The position numbers were made by a program, and so were the translations under genes. A stretch of 64,000 nucleotides of DNA from positions 547,539,368 to 547,603,367 of the forward strand of contig CM022303.1 in the NCBI GenBank assembly GCA_011799875.1. Direction: 5' to 3'. This document shows, in pieces, positions 1 through 11,282 of the stretch. How positions within the stretch are numbered: position 1 is the first letter of the stretch; each line of letters starts with the position of its first letter. The notes below the pieces were generated by a model. That model worked only from the letters and a program-made list of their open reading frames with translations, made no database searches and was not told the DNA's origin. Source of the DNA: Thinopyrum elongatum. Taxonomy: Eukaryota > Streptophyta > Magnoliopsida > Poales > Poaceae.

Positions 1-13
1 AGGAGATCCTCAC

Positions 14-380
14 CTTGTTGGATGAGCTCATCCTTCAACAGCACCTCAAGGCCACGGCTTGGGAGGAGGGGAGGGGGAACGAGGTGCCTTCTGCCGGAGT
101 GGGGCATCGGCCGTAGTTGTGCGGCGATCGCCGGAGTAGAGCGTTGGACGGATCATAGCGGAGGAGCTGCTGGAGACCATGAGAGTGAGGGGTGGCACCA
201 AAGGGAGGAGCAGCCGGGGAGATTGGGCCCTACCCGCTGGCCATGTAGCCTAGTTGGACAGAGCATCGTCGAGGAGCAGGCCAGATGGGACCTGTGGCAG
301 CGGCTCGCTGGAGGAACCCTAGCGCTGCAGGCAGGGGATCGAGGTAGAGGGAAAGGGGAGAGGAGATGCAAGCGGGCAGG
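14..380 (-). other. Possible gene-like first exon with GC-rich leader (captured fragment?)
   Basis: On the minus strand a GC-rich leader resembling a cereal 5' UTR, including a CTAGGGTTCC-type stretch, leads to an ATG at 31-29. Six codons later comes a GTGAGG splice-donor-like sequence at 13-8. The rest would lie left of the window. The same stretch is open on the plus strand (22-387), but that frame shows no recognisable domain. It may be a gene fragment carried in the CACTA element. No function can be assigned. Confidence 0.2.
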
Positions 381-1298
381 GCAATGAACGCTTGCGTGTT
401 TGTTTTTTACTTGAGGGTTAGGTGTGACGCGGGAGTGAGCAGTGGCATTTTGAGTGTAATATAGGCAAACAACAGAGTCATTTCGCTATTCCCCTTCCCT
501 TTAATTTTTAGTGAGCTTCTACGGGAAGCAGCCCCCCCAAGCGAAGTAGGTTAAGCCCAAGCCCATAACTCAAAAACGAGTTCTTTACATCTTTTATGTC
601 TTATTTTGACAATAAGCTCTCAAAAGGAGGAATAGAACTGGCCCTTAACCTGCAATTCAATTGCGTGTGCAATGATGAATCACTCCTGCCTGCTATAGTG
701 TACATGTAGGCATCATACATGGCATAACCTAATACATGTGCATTTCATTATAGAAACTGAAATATGCAATGTTTATGTTATTTCATACGTTGCACATGAT
801 GTTTAAATGCCTCTTAAATCTGGTCAGTGAAGTGATGGTCTTTAAGCCTCCTTCTATGCTTCTTTTCTTGGTATGTAATTCAATGTTGTGCAAGATTTGC
901 TCATACATCTGTTCAATTGCTTGTTTGTTTCAGCCCACCATACTAGGACTGTTTGCTTTGGTTACTTGCTGTTCTTGACCTAACAGAGCTTGTCAACAAT
1001 TTAAACACTAAGGGCTGCTGTAGTGGGGGCTTGTATAACTCATAGGTGACATAAAGGTTTGACTGTACACTAAACTAGGCTCCCCAAGAGTACCTAGAGG
1101 TCCAGTTCGAAGGTATGCCTAGTTTTTACACAGCGCACACATAGTAAATGCTCATTTCAATGTGTGCAAGAGATGTGGCATGTTTCATTATGTGGTGTTG
1201 TTTTATTATAAACTCATCCTTTGGTGTTGTTCACAGACTGGAAAGTATGCATATTTATCTTCCAAGGAGTCCAGTAACTAGTTTGTGTCACCTTGCAG

Positions 1299-2744
1299 AG
1301 GGGGTGCAATGAAGATAAGATTGAGGATTTCCAAGTACAAGATGTTAGAAAGGAGACTTGCGAGAGAAGGAGGTGCAGCGCTGAGCCTGTTCAACCAGTT
1401 ATGGTAAGTCACTGTATTACAATTACCAGGACATCCTATTTGTCTAACATTGTGCTTTTTTGTATATCAGATGTATGTAAACATATTTTAATGTGTCTTT
1501 TCACTCATTACAGATGTAGTCTACTTTTAAATATCTAAAACATCTTATAGTAGTGAATAGTGTGAAACTGCTTCCTGATATGGTAGAGTTGTCGATGTCA
1601 TAACCAAACATATGTTCACATCATTAGCCTCCCTATCATTACTAGGATCTTGATTACATACTAGTTGAGATACTTCATAGGGGGCAAACAATATTACATT
1701 ACTTGTTCCTTCATATAGTAAATGTAGCTAGGCCATGGATGTTATTGAGACGTGCATGTATGCATGTTGCCAACTCAACAGTTCAATTGCTTGTTTGTTT
1801 CAGGCATAGTTAAATTGCTCTTTTCAATTGCTTTATTTGTCCTCAGTTAGTGAGATGCCCAAACAATGATGCCTGATGTAGGGTACTTGTATAACTATTA
1901 GTTAACATAATTAAAGGCCTTACCATTTAATCACTCTGGCGAAGTGTGCCTGAAGCTTTGAAGTCTATTAACCAACTATTACTACATGAGGCTCACAATC
2001 TAGTTTATACGTACGAGGCTAATGATTGCGTAGTTTTTCTTGCTGTAGTAGGTTTGTATGAATCCCACTGCTGTTCATTATGCTCCCTAAGACTCTTCTG
2101 GAACATGACACACAATGTTCCAGCTAGTTAATTGAGCTACAGAATGGCCAACTGCTTGCTTACTTATACACAAGATATATATATATATATATATATATAA
2201 TGTTCAGTAGCTGCGTATGGTCTAAAGTTGTAACATGTCCGTGTTTTGGATTTGGCCCCAACATCATGCTCCTCTGGTGAGCTAAGAGAGATTTATGTAT
2301 GCGGGCTGCACAGACTAACATTTTTATAATTTTTAAAATATCATCTGCTTATGCTTCATGATGTGTAACAGTATTGTTATTAGTCCTGTTTTGCCATGTA
2401 CAAGATAGTCTGTCTTACTCGCTTCACTGTTGTAACTATATTTTTGCCCTAGTCATGTGTACTTACAGAAACATTTCAGGATGAAGTGACATCAACACAA
2501 AGATCTGAGAGCAGTGCAGCACGGCCGTTACCAAATGATTATGGATTAGAAATGGAATGTGCTGATGTTCTCGAGCATCAACTAGAGGTGGCAAGACAAC
2601 GTGTATATGATTCTCAACATGTAATCAACATGTTGAGACTGGAGTTGCAGGTATTAGATGCAGAAGTCAAAAAAAATGAAACAAGACACTGAGGTAACCA
2701 CAAAGGAATTGGAGATTTTGCAGACTGAAATTTGTGATATCTAA
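1299..2744 (+). pseudogene. Small spliced CACTA-borne ORF with coiled-coil C-terminus, frameshifted
   Basis: Two exon-like blocks join in the same phase. Exon A (about 1299-1403) is preceded by a TTGCAG acceptor and ends ATG followed by GTAAGT. Exon B starts at 2480 after ATTTCAG. Exon B codes for a Leu/Val/Glu/Lys-rich heptad region (residues such as LEHQLEVARQRV) typical of a coiled coil. At the A-tract around 2671-2678 the frame breaks and stops at 2692. Reading one base over would continue the heptads to a stop at 2742-2744, so a one-base indel in the A-run is likely. This looks like the C-terminal part of a transposon accessory protein rather than the transposase itself. No family was recognised. 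Confidence 0.4.
2175..2199. repeat. (AT)n microsatellite
   Basis: Uninterrupted AT dinucleotide run of about 12 units inside the AT-rich interior of the CACTA element. Confidence 0.9.
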
Positions 2745-3119
2745 ATCTGGCCAATCCTATTTTCTGAAGAGAATGTAGTTCAAATGGTAAGTTCTGTTGA
2801 TGCGCGTCCATGATGTATGATCTTTATTTGCCCAGTGTATGTAATTTGCTGTTTGTGTATGCTTTATTATCACTGGTGCTGAACTATAATGTCCAGTGGA
2901 TATAATCTGCTGTAATTTCTTTATTGTATAGTCTAGGATTATTCTTCGTTTCTATGCCTTACTCTCTTTATTATATAGTGTAGGTTTTTTAGAGGCGATG
3001 GTATAGAGTAGGATAATTCTTTGTATATGCTATATCGTTGAAACGGGTGCCAACACGCCCAAACATTTCCTGGACGCCATCCGAACGAACAAACATCTAT
3101 AGTAAAAGCGGGCCTTAAT

Positions 3120-3880
3120 TGGGCTGGTCAACTAATATTTAGTGGATCCCAATCGATGTGGCCCACCGTAACAACGACTCTTAGCAGGCCGTTAACAGGC
3201 CGAAAGCTTGATAGGGCCGTATAAATTGAAACGGCCCGCGGGCCTCTAGCAGGCCGAAATAAATGTCAATTTTTTGTCGGCCCTTTTACTTTACGGGCCA
3301 GTAAGAGGCCGAAAGTGTTTTCGGCTAAAGGAGGCCCAATTTACAAAGTAGGCTTTTAACAGGCTGAAAGTCGCGTCGGGCTGAAATTGTGCCCAGGGAA
3401 AAGTGGGCCGCTAATGGACCCAAAATCAGGTGGCACCGTCAAAGGCCCAGCTGTTGTGCGGGCCGTTAACAGGCCGAACGACAAAACGGGCTAGAAGTTG
3501 GCCCATGTACAGAATGGGCCCAGAAAAGGCTGAAATTCACAACGGGCTAGAAGTTGGCCCAACTACAGAATGGGCCGAGAAAAGGCCGAAAGACGTACCG
3601 GCGGCATATTGGTCCATATCTATAATGGGCTGCTAACATGCCGAAAGAAGGCCGGGCCGTAATTAAGCCCAAATACGTAGCACGTCATTAATGGGCTGGA
3701 ACTGACAATGGTCTGGAAATTGTCAAATCTAGAATGGGCCTTTGATAGGCCAATTCTATGTAAGTCGTATGGGCCATGGTTGTGAATGGGCCTGACGCAA
3801 GTAGGCCGCTAATGGGCCGGCCCGCTTATTTTGACAGGCCCAGCCTTTTAACCTAAATGGGCCACTATTGGGTCGTGCCA
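3120..3880. repeat. CACTA subterminal repeat field (GGCCGTTAACAGGCCGAAA-type units)
   Basis: About ten degenerate copies of a short unit combining GGCC, TTAACAGGCCGAAA and AATGGGCC occur in both orientations, for example near 3185, 3330, 3465, 3520, 3570 and 3720. Dense subterminal repeats beside the terminus are a hallmark of CACTA elements, where they are the expected binding sites for the element's own protein. The open frames crossing them (3430-3636, 3756-3995) are composition artefacts. Confidence 0.7.
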
Positions 3881-4301
3881 CGTGTTGACGTATCATAGGC
3901 GTCTGCTGTCCATTAGACGGCTGGCATCTGTCACGACACGGAGCTGACACGTGGTTCCGTTCGCCAATGAGAATTTTACACGTGGAAATCGCCATTGGTC
4001 TGTGCTGTTAGCGGGTTATCAAATCCAAAACTGGACCCAATAGCTTAACGGTGACCAGTTACAGTGTAGGCCACGTGTCAGTTACCCTTGACGAAAGCAC
4101 TTCCATGACGCGTCATTTATCATCACGGAAGTGGACACTTCCATGATGATAATTTTAGTATTGTCATGGAACACTTCTACGACAGCACAGGTATGACTAT
4201 CTTGATTCTGTCAAAAAATCATCATGGATGTACACGCATGACAGAAAACGTGACCTACTGTGACAAACACATATCATCACAGAAGTGTTCTTTTTGTAGT
4301 G

Positions 4302-5418
4302 GATGTAGTTCCTCTCTCATAATAATAGCAAGCAGGAGCAGCAAGCACATGCATATAATATTCATCAAAATTATCATGTGCAATAGTAAAATGCAACCCA
4401 TCAATATAATCATTAATAAGCGCAAACTTCTCCAATATAGTGTAATTGGGAGAATTCAAGAAGATAATAGGACTATCATGTGTGGGTACAATAGAAACAA
4501 TTTCATTCTTAACATAAGGAACAACAGCAAGTTCATCTCCATAAGCATAATTCAAATTGGCATCATTGCCACAAGCATAACAAGCATCAAGTTCATCAAA
4601 AAGGGACCTTTCAAACAAATGCAAGGGGTCATAGCAATCATCATAGCATTCATCCTTCGGTAAGCACGAAGGGCAATTAAACAATGTATGAGTTGAAGAG
4701 TTACTCTCTCACTAGAAGGTGGGCACGGGTAGCTAATCTGCTCTTCCTCCTTTTGTTCTTCACTCTCCTCATCATCTTTTTCATCTAATGAGCTCACAGT
4801 TTCAGCAATTTCTCCTTCCATAGATTCCTGCAAAATATTAGTGTCTTCTTGGATAGCAGAGACCTTATCAACAAATGCATTAATATAGGCATTGTATTTA
4901 TAATTCTCATAGAAATATTTAAGTATAGCAAAATTTTCAGATCTGTAAAGAGCATCATCACAATCTTCATACTCTTCAAACAAATATTCAATTCCATGAG
5001 CACCCTTAAAAGCAATAAATTCTTCTATTTGTTCCACATCATAGTAATCATATATACCATTAGCATAAGAAACCAATGTTTCATCCTCATTAAATTCACA
5101 TTGAAAGGGGAGGTGTGGAGCCTCCATCTTAGAGCAACAAGTACAATCATATCTTAAGCATAAATTCCCAGCATACCAACGCAACCTTTTAATTTGATCC
5201 CATAAGTGTTTCCCTTTTTGAGACAAGCGATAATCCCTAAAGTATTCCCGGTGATCCAAAGTAGCTCCCATTATCAAGTTGAATGAGGATTTATCAGGAT
5301 TATCAAGGTAGTATTTAATGTTTTCCACATAACCAGCTTTGAGGGTTTTAGGAGTTTCCCCATCTCCATGAGTAGCAAGTACAACTAATTTTTTTGGTAT
5401 TTCGTGTTCCATATCCAT
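4302..5418 (-). pseudogene. Internal ORF of gypsy element I (unknown protein), frameshifted and truncated
   Basis: Starts at 5418 (MDMEHEIPKK) and reads open for about 240 residues: a Tyr/Asp/Glu-rich N-terminal half with Cys pairs (YDCTCCS), then a very acidic Glu/Asp stretch. Near 4690 the frame shifts. A two-base duplication in a GAGAG run, relative to element II, moves the rest (CLPKDECYDDCYD, DELDACYACG) into another frame ending near 4302 at the CACTA insertion. Without the shift the product would be about 370 residues. The same protein is encoded at 13448-14548. It matches no enzyme I recognise. Its place after the primer site suggests a gag-like or packaging role, which is inference only. 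Confidence 0.6.
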
Positions 5419-5513
5419 AATTAAAGATAGAGAACAACTTAGAACAGCAAATAAAAACTACTTAGTGATAAAGCAAACAAGCACACACCAGAATATTCAC
5501 CCTACACTATTGC

Positions 5514-5531
5514 TCCCCGGCAACGGCGCGA
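5514..5531 (-). other. Primer-binding site, tRNA-Asp-like (element I)
   Basis: On the plus strand the sequence is TCCCCGGCAACGGCGCGA. From memory, plant tRNA-Asp(GUC) ends TCCCCGGCAACGGCGCCA, so this is a near-perfect match. It lies about 12 bases inside the LTR edge, as expected for a minus-strand primer site. Confidence 0.7.
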
Positions 5532-5542
5532 GAAAAAGGTCT

Positions 5543-7091
5543 TCATAACCCACAAGTATAGGGGATAAATTGTAGCCTTTGTCGATAAGTAAGAGTGTGC
5601 ACAGATACAACTCTATGCACACTCGACGTTCGCTTTACCTAGAACAAGTATGAAACTAGTTTGTAGGTGTAAGGATAAGTTTTGCAAGAATTAAACTAGA
5701 AGTACATAGCTAGATAATAAAACTAGGAGTAATTTGCAAGATAATACTCCCTCCGTCCCATAATATAAGAGTGTTTTTTATACTAGTGTAGTGTAAAAAA
5801 TGCTCTTATATTATGGGACGGAGGGAGTAAAAGTTAGTTGTTTAGTAGAAAGCTATTTGTAACACAAGAGAAGGATTTCTCCCTAGACAATTGGTAATTA
5901 GACCGGTAATCATTATTGCAATTTTATATGAGGGAGAGGCATGAGCTAACATACTTTCCGTACTTGGATCATATGCACTTATGATTGGAACTCTAGCAAG
6001 CTCCTGCAACTACTAAAGATCATTAAGGTAAAACCCAAACATAGCATTAAGTAACAAGTCCTCTTTACTCCCATACGCAACAACACCCTTACTCGGGGTA
6101 TAAGCTCCTATCACTCTCGCCACCCACTATAAGAGGATCATGAATGTATTGCAACACCCTACAGCGGGAATCTCACACGCTTGCGCGACATGGAGGGCAC
6201 CATAGGACATCACCAAAATAAAACATACAACTCAAACCAATCACGATCATCAATCAACCCATAGGACAAAACGAATGTACTCAAGCATCATAGGATGATA
6301 ACACATCATTGGATAATAATATGTAGCATTAAACACCATGTTTAAGTAGAGATTACATGGGGTAGAAGAGGTGTTACACCGCTGCATAGAGGGGGAGAGA
6401 GTGGGTGTTGACGGTGGCGAAGTTGTTGGTGTAGATCGCCATCACGATGGTTGCCCCGACGGCGCTCTGGCGCCACTGGGAGAGAGGGGGACAGGGCCCC
6501 CTCCTTCTTCTTGCTTGGCCTCCCCCTAGATGGGAGGAGGGTTTCCCCTCTGGTCCTTGGCCTCCATGGCTCTCGAAGGGCAGGAGCCCCTCCGAGATTG
6601 GATCTCTCCATCTGTTCTCTTCTGTTTCACGTTCCTATTTTCTGGCCGAAAACCATTTCTTAAATTCCCGGAGATCTGTAACTCCGATTGGGCTAAAATT
6701 CTGAGGGGATTTCTTCCAGATAGTATCTTTCTTGGGACAGAAGAAGGGCCCCAACAGCCTTACAGGGGCGCCACAAGCCTGCCCGGTGTGCCCAAGGTAG
6801 GGGGCGTGCCCCTTGGGCTTGTGGGCCCCTCGGGCATTGTCTCGTGTTGATTATTTTTCCCAAAATCACATATATTCCAAAATAAAGCTCCGTAAATTTT
6901 TATCGCATTTGGACTTTGTTTGATATGGATATTTTGTGAAACAAAAAACATGCAACAAACAGGAACTGACACTGGGCACTGGATCAATATGTTAGTCCCA
7001 AAAATAATATAAAATGTTGCCAAAAGTATGTGAATGTTGTAGAATATTGGTATGAAATAATAAACAATTATAGATATGACGGAGCGTATCA
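5543..7091 (-). mobile_element. 5' LTR of gypsy element I
   Basis: Minus-strand LTR beginning with the family end TGATACGCTCCGTC (element II has TGATACGTCTCCGTC) and ending in an ATGA variant of the expected ATCA. Without the inserted 81-bp MITE and its TA duplication it is about 1466 bp, close to the 1475 and 1495 bp of element II. The GC-rich block at 6340-6600 that yields overlapping ORFs also occurs in the other copies and is LTR sequence, not a gene. LTRs of this type carry the promoter and polyadenylation region. No TATA box was assigned. Confidence 0.8.
5747..5827. mobile_element. Stowaway MITE (Tc1/Mariner type)
   Basis: An 81-bp near-perfect palindrome starting CTCCCTCCGTCCCATAATA and ending in its reverse complement, flanked on both sides by TA (5745-5746 and 5828-5829). 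These are the classic Stowaway ends and target duplication. It is inserted in the LTR of element I and absent from the equivalent position of element II, so it is younger than that LTR. Confidence 0.95.
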
Positions 7092-7677
7092 AGGTGCCCC
7101 CTTCTCCTCATGGTAAGGAGGGAAGGAGGCCGAATTGGAGGGGGGTTTCCCTCTCCTCTTGGCCGGCCTACAAGGGGAAACTCGCCCCCCCCCCTCTTGT
7201 GTGGCGCCTCCTCCTCCCTCTCCAACCTATATATACTGGAGGTTTTTGGTCCTTTTGTATATACAAGTTTTGGAACTTCCTCTAGTTCTTCTAGTTGGTC
7301 CTAGTTGACTAATTAGAGCTAGGCTAATCCTCTTTTCCTCATAATTAGAAGCCCTGTGTGGTTCTAATCTCCTCCCTCTAATTCTCTCATGACAATTAGT
7401 TCTGGATGGTGAAGCGCTGACAGATCGTGAAGGTTGGATGCTTGCAACCAAGTAGAGAGGTCGTGCTTTCGGTCTTCAGTTCGAGGGACCGTTTGTGGGC
7501 GGTATGAGGGAACGTTTATCGATGGTTCGAGGGACTCCAAGTACGATCTACACCGACACATTCTTCTTCCGCTGCAACTCGATGATGGTAACGATCATGA
7601 CCTCAACCAGTTATGCATCTTGATATTCATCTTGGGTGATTGTAGGCGCGATTTTTTTTCTACTATGTTGCCCAACA
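7092..7677 (+). mobile_element. 3' part of a Copia-type (Angela-like?) LTR, copy 1
   Basis: Ends in TGTTGCCCAACA at 7677. About 450 bp (7225-7677) align with 8710-9166, including the conserved block CTTGGGTGATTGTAGGCGCG. The 5' part was separated by the insertion of gypsy element I at 7091 and lies outside the window. The sequence style recalls Angela/WIS/BARE LTRs, but the family was not verified. ORFs 7434-7682 and 7364-7561 are by-products. Confidence 0.6.
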
Positions 7678-9166
7678 GATAATCCTAAAACAACATTGAG
7701 ATTATGACGTTGGAAGAATGATCATATTGAATCGACGCAAACTTGTTTATTATGAATTGAGATAATATCATCTATAATCAATTGTAATAACATGGAGTGT
7801 TAACGTGTGATTTTTCTCCTTAGACCATGAGAGTATCGTGGTCACTTCTTACCGTACGGTGAACTTTGGGGTTACTCAAACGTCACCTGTAACACGGTGA
7901 TCATAATGACAACCTACAGGCTCATCGGAAAGTTTGACAAGTGGCCGAATAGCTCGAGACTGGGATTTGCTCCTCCGACAATGGAGAGATATTCTTAGGG
8001 CCCTCTCGGTGTGACGACATCCATCATCGCTGGCTAGACACAGGTGACTACGTCACGGGGATGCCGGAACACAATAACAAGAAACAAGAACAGAACCGAT
8101 AACGAGGATTTCGGTATAGTGAGCATACTGATGACTCAGGAGGATACCGATGCATCCCGGGTTTTGTAAAGTATCGTGAAGCAAAGGGAACATCACATAA
8201 TAAGCAAAGGGAACATCAAATGATAACCTAAGGTTCACTCGAATTTCATTCGTGTGCTCATAGGACCGATATGGACATCCATGGTCCTGCTGTCGATCAT
8301 TCAACGAACGGTTTCGTTCATGTCTATGAGTTACCGAACTTATGGGGTCACGAGCTTAAGGAAATCAGGGACTACTGAGTGTTAGTAGGTCAAGATTAAT
8401 GAGAATATATTTGTGGAATTGTTTCATTAATATTCGGGATAGTTCCGAGAGGATCCGGAAGCATTTCAGGGTCGCCGGAAGGGTTTCGGTGAATATCGGG
8501 TCTTATCGATAAATTATATATAGGTGGGAAATGTTTCTAGGGATGTAAAATTATATATATAATGGTCTGAAAGTATTTACAACATTTATATATTTAATTT
8601 AATATCAACGAGCCTAAAAAGGCCAACAGGTGGAAGGCAACTTGGGCCAAAAAGGCCCAAGTGGGAAAGTGCCTCCTTCCTAATTGCGAGGGAGTTCTCT
8701 CCCCTCTATCCTATATAGACATGAGGATTTGTGCCCTTTTATATACAAGTTTTGGAGCCTCCTCTAGTTCTTCTAGTTCTAGTTGGTCCTAGTTGACTAA
8801 TTAGAGCTAGGCTAATCCTATTGTCCTCATAATTAGAAGCCTGTGTGGTTCTAATATCCTCCCTCTAATTCTCCGGCGACGATTAGCTCTAGACGGCGAA
8901 GCGCTACCGGATTGTGAAGGTTGCACGCTTGCAACCAAGTAGAGAGCCCATGCTTTCGGTCTTCGGTTCGAGGGACTGTTCATGGGAGGTATGAGGGATC
9001 ATTCATCGACGGTATGAGGGACTCCAAGTACGATCTACACCGACACGTTCTTCTTCTGCTGCAACTCGGTGACGGTAATGATCGTGATCCTAACCTGTTA
9101 TGCATCTTCATATTGATCTTGGGTGATCGTAGGCGCGGTTTTTTGTTTTCTACTATGTTTCCCAAT
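7678..9166 (+). mobile_element. Second LTR of the same Copia-type family, directly adjacent
   Basis: About 1.49 kb whose last 450 bp repeat copy 1 and whose first kilobase resembles the 5' part of an Angela-like LTR (region around 7820-8000). The expected TG start is not obvious at 7678 and the final CCCAACA is altered to CCCAATT. No polyprotein, primer site or polypurine tract lies between the two LTR copies, so the internal region has been lost. Confidence 0.5.
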
Positions 9167-9516
9167 TGAAGGGGCCCTAGAAGCTTCGGTGGGAGACCAG
9201 ATGCCGCACGAGAGAGGCACAAGCTCACACGGCGCCCCAGGGGGTGTGCCGTCTGAGCTTGTGGCCCACTCGCAACTCTGTTTGACCTAATTCTAGGCCC
9301 ATAAATTCCCTAAAATACAGCAACCACCAGAGCGAGACCTGAAACAATTATTCCGCCGCCGCAAGCCTCTGTTCTTTCGTGATACCATCTGGAGGCCTGA
9401 GCCGGTACTCTACCGAAGGGGGAATCAATCACGGAGGGCCTCTACATCAACTTTGTCGCACCTCTGATGATGTGTGAGTAGTTCCTCACAGGACCTATGG
9501 GTCCATATCAGTAGCT

Positions 9517-9551
<35 letters not shown>

Positions 9552-10459
9552 ATCTTCAATACAATGTTCTCTTCGGAGATCAATATGATGTGATCCTTTT
9601 ATGCATTGTGTTTGTTGGGATCCGATGAATTGTGGGTTTATGATCCGATTATTCGTTGAAAGTAATTGAGTTATTTCTAAACTTTCTTATGTGTAATTAT
9701 TATAGCTATGTAATGCTTTCTGATCTATGAGTTATCTTTGGTCAAGTTGATGATTAGATCTTCAGTGGAAGTGGTGCACAGTAGTAGCGAGGCACGTAAT
9801 TTTATTGTTGCTACTAACAATAAAACGATAGGGTTTGGTCATATTAGTTGGTATTATTTTGTCTACATTATGTCATCTTGCTTAAAGCATTACTCTGTTT
9901 GTCATGAACTTAATACGTAGAGAGCAAGCATAGAAGCGCTCTCGAAGTGGAGTAATAGTAGTAGATGCAGATGGATGTCGGTCTACTTTTCACGGACGTA
10001 ATGCCTATGTATTGATCATGCCATGAACAACATCATGACTATGCGCCATTCTATCAATTGCCCAACAGTAATTTGACTACCCACTATATCATTTGCTATG
10101 TTCTTGAGAGAGATGCCTCTAGTGATGCTATGGCCCCCGTGTCCATTTAAATCATATTACTAAAACCCTAAAGACCTTACTGTAATTTATTTACTTTTAT
10201 TTTACTCTACAATTTATATATCTACCACCATCATAATTGATCCTTGTAATTAACGAGTACAAGGGGATTGACAACCCTCTTACCCGTGTTGGGTGGAAGT
10301 ATTTGTTTGTGTGAGTGTGCAGGTACTATTGATCATCGTTTGTGTGAATCTCTTATTGGTTCGATAAACCTTAGTTCTTTACTGAGGGAAATAATTTCTG
10401 CTACTATACTACTTCACCCTTCCTATTCGTGGAAATCCCAATGCCTATCACAAGTAGCA
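9167..10459 (+). mobile_element. Truncated gypsy-type LTR fragment (type III, as at 46745-48293)
   Basis: Matches the 3' four fifths of the LTR at 46745-48293: the GGGGGAATCAATCACGGAGG block, the GATCCGATGAATTGTGG block, the TTACGTAGA-type stretch, and the end AAGTAGCA at 10459. The start is missing at the junction with the Copia-type LTR. It has no partner LTR or internal region here, so it is a solo or truncated LTR. The Harbinger ORF1 remnant begins about ten bases after it. Confidence 0.6.
9521..9548. repeat. (CT)n microsatellite within LTR
   Basis: Uninterrupted CT dinucleotides, about 14 units. The homologous LTRs at 47310 and 55290 have only a short CTTCTTCTCTCTCT tract, so this run expanded in this copy. 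Confidence 0.9.
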
Positions 10460-10469
10460 TATAGTCGGT

Positions 10470-10792
10470 GATCCAAAGAAGAAGGGTAGAGGAGAAAGGT
10501 TCAACAGGCGGGAGGACGAGCTGTTGTGCTATGCATGGTTGGCCACTAGCATTGATTTGATCCATGGCACAGAGCAAAAGGGCACAACCTTTTGGAGGAA
10601 CATTTACATATGGTTCCATGAACACAAACATTTCGCGCCTTACTCCAACGTGGTCATCCGCAACCGTGAATGAAAGTCCCTCAACTATCGATGGTATACC
10701 ATCCAAGAGACCGTGTCCAAGTATTGTGGGAACTTGAAGCATCTCATCGCACAGCGGCCTAGGCGCCTAGCAATGCACAAATCACCGAGCAA
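10470..10792 (+). pseudogene. PIF/Harbinger ORF1 (SANT/Myb-like), exon 1, copy C
   Basis: Open frame from GAT at 10470 with the motifs RREDELLCYAWLA, FAPYSNVVIRNRE and LNYRWYTIQ, the Trp-rich Myb/SANT-like module of plant PIF/Harbinger ORF1 proteins. In that family ORF1 binds DNA and escorts the separate transposase. One in-frame TGA at 10671-10673 replaces a likely Trp. A GTAAG donor follows at 10793. The second exon lies about 13 kb away at 23.8-24.4 kb because a Copia element landed in the intron. The left terminal repeat is missing; an LTR fragment abuts. No transposase is seen. Confidence 0.75.
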
Positions 10793-10898
10793 GTAAGTTG
10801 ATCACTAGCCGGATATGCTTAGTTTTGTTTATCACTGGCCAGACATGTATTGTTTTGTTTCTCACTGCATTGTCGACAATGTATCACCGTCATGCATT
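10793..10898 (+). other. Harbinger ORF1 intron, left part, with short local repeats
   Basis: Contains CACCGTCATGCATT and TGTCGACAATGTATC motifs. These recur several times at 23528-23810 on the other side of the Copia element, confirming that both flanks were once contiguous. The last five bases, GCATT (10894-10898), are the left copy of the Copia target duplication. Confidence 0.7.
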
Positions 10899-11170
10899 TG
10901 TGAAGATGAATAAAGCGTCTCAACTCTCCTGGTGGAGAGCCCGCATGTTATATATTCATAGGATGTGGCTTATCCCATAAATGCATACACTTGATTGTTA
11001 CGATTGTGCATAGCACGTTGAGAGAAAGAGCGATACTCAGAGGTTTACAAGAGAGTTAAAGAAGAGAGTTACAATAATCAATACAGGCATCTACTTCTAA
11101 TAAATCATGTACTTTTAATCTTGATCTTTAACAAGACATCCATAACAGCCGCCATAATATATCTTTAACA
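10899..11170 (-). mobile_element. 3' LTR of the Copia element
   Basis: 272 bp, plus-strand start TGTGAAGATG and end ATCTTTAACA. Aligns along its whole length with 23252-23522, with only scattered differences. Confidence 0.93.
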
Positions 11171-11282
11171 CCCTCCCTTAATCTGAACTTCCCAAGTTAA
11201 GGTTACGCTTGAATTCCTCAAACGGTCGTGTGGCCAAGGCTTTTGTAAAACCATCTGCAACATGATCCTTTGAATGAACAAA

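Larger units (their letters stand above)
1..4301. mobile_element. CACTA (DTC) DNA transposon, one end; other end lies left of the window
   Basis: The right boundary is the motif ending in TTTTTGTAGTG at 4291-4301, which reads CACTACAAAAA on the other strand, the diagnostic CACTA terminus. Next to it (about 4040-4290) is a terminal region with inverted short motifs such as CACTTCCATGA, and further in is a GGCC-rich subterminal repeat field. Immediately right of 4301 the sequence continues as gypsy element I, so the CACTA inserted into that retrotransposon. The bases GAT at 4302-4304 are the candidate 3-bp target duplication, but the partner is outside the window. The left end was looked for and not found. 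The interior (about 400-3000) is AT-rich and mostly non-coding, with one small spliced ORF. No transposase is visible. Confidence 0.8.
4302..7091 (-). mobile_element. Gypsy-type LTR retrotransposon, element I (5' part, minus strand)
   Basis: On the minus strand this runs from a 5' LTR (7091-5543) through a primer-binding site to an internal ORF. It is cut at 4302, where the CACTA element inserted. It is the same family as element II at 11849-19308: the LTR, primer site and ORF align over their whole length. Its own insertion disrupted the LTR that resumes at 7092. The 3' half and right LTR would lie left of the CACTA, outside the window. No reverse transcriptase, integrase or protease is seen, so it is likely a non-autonomous family. 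Confidence 0.85.

Noticed and set aside
6342..7304. Many overlapping ORFs, repeated near 12019-12559 and 18002-18573
   Set aside because: They recur in every LTR of the same gypsy family (or lie in the adjoining Copia-type LTR) and are not separate genes.
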